DNA of 64,000 nt, from assembly GCF_014195325.1 (NCBI RefSeq), contig NZ_JACIBK010000011.1, forward strand, positions 62,001-126,000, in the 5' to 3' direction. The DNA is from Rhizobium sp. BK650. GTDB taxonomy: Bacteria; Pseudomonadota; Alphaproteobacteria; Rhizobiales; Rhizobiaceae. Of the stretch, positions 63,878 through 64,000 are shown one piece after another. Positions within the stretch are counted from its first letter, which is position 1. Every line of letters begins with the position of its first letter. Both the position numbers and the translations under genes were made by a program. Under the pieces are notes generated by a model, which saw only the letters and a program-made list of their open reading frames with translations, searched no databases and was not told the origin of the DNA.

Positions 63878-64000
63878 AGCTGCGGAACGAGGCGGCCGGA
63901 TGGCCTGATCGGCCCGTTTCCTTTTTGACAAGCAGACGCCGGGGGACTAACATTTCAAGGTTGAAGGCCGGCTCCCGAAGAGGGCCGGCTCCTGTGCTGA
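63878..64000. other. Window end, no gene seen
   Basis: The last 123 bases hold no ORF with support. A GGCCGGC repeat (63968-63992) could form an imperfect hairpin that ends the HdeD-type transcript, but no T run follows within the window. Confidence 0.4.

Overview
The window is a stretch of alphaproteobacterial core chromosome, most likely Rhizobium or a near relative. The pointers are the ctaCDB-coxF-ctaG-ctaE oxidase cluster, the cell-cycle DNA methylase CcrM, a BioR/BioY biotin pair with TTATNNATAA boxes, betI-betB-betA, several Rhizobiales-style palindromic intergenic repeats, and evenly GC-rich coding sequence. There is no phage, conjugative element, insertion sequence, rRNA operon or CRISPR array. 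Mobile or decaying material is limited to small toxin-antitoxin modules and short repeats.

Layout. 1-6845: aa3-type cytochrome c oxidase genes (ctaC tail, ctaD, ctaB, coxF, ctaG, ctaE, then a DUF983 gene and surf1), interrupted by a reverse-strand chloramphenicol-phosphotransferase-like kinase and a repeat. 6907-9392: ispH, thrB, rnhA. 9393-12701: zinc-ribbon metallopeptidase, YqgE, a periplasmic DsbD-domain protein, a 1-Cys peroxiredoxin. 12744-13199: orphan parD with a truncated parE. 13267-15928: zinc-type ABC importer behind tandem Zur-like palindromes. 15940-22622: Dabb protein, a large membrane GGDEF/EAL protein, acetyltransferase, M16 protease, thrC. 22886-27993: lipoprotein, HAD phosphatase, bioR, bioY, DUF1284, ArsR regulator, two small barrel proteins. 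28143-32059: ccrM, then NTF2-like, HAD and mutY on the reverse strand, then a DUF721 gene. 32092-32679: parD and a twice-frameshifted parE. 32817-40142: DsbA-like protein, SMC, pyruvate phosphate dikinase. 40136-45277: small hypotheticals, DUF1499, DCC and MBL proteins, cupin, tRNA-Gln, a lipoprotein. 45539-49568: tRNA-Pro, a candidate sRNA, yghU, GNAT and a divergent MocR regulator. 49618-52681: Do-type protease and LacI regulator. 52721-56785: cysH-cysD-cysN with a divergent Rrf2 regulator. 56912-59238: flavodoxin, an ECF41 sigma factor, an intact toxin-antitoxin pair. 59239-63877: betA, betB, betI and an HdeD-like protein.

How the genes work together. The oxidase block carries the structural subunits plus heme O synthesis (CtaB), copper delivery (CtaG) and assembly factors (SURF1). 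The cys block activates sulfate (CysDN) and reduces APS (CysH). The bet block turns choline into glycine betaine under BetI. Several operons keep readable control sites: BioR boxes before bioY, a BetI palindrome, Zur-like palindromes, and an ECF41-type promoter before the sigma gene.

I do not see a clearly new multi-gene system. The best leads are the small membrane ORF fused translationally to the zinc importer, the paired BioR boxes with the DUF1284 gene coupled to bioY, two independently eroded ParE toxins beside intact antitoxins, the four-cysteine Rrf2 regulator facing the cys operon, and two candidate small RNAs.
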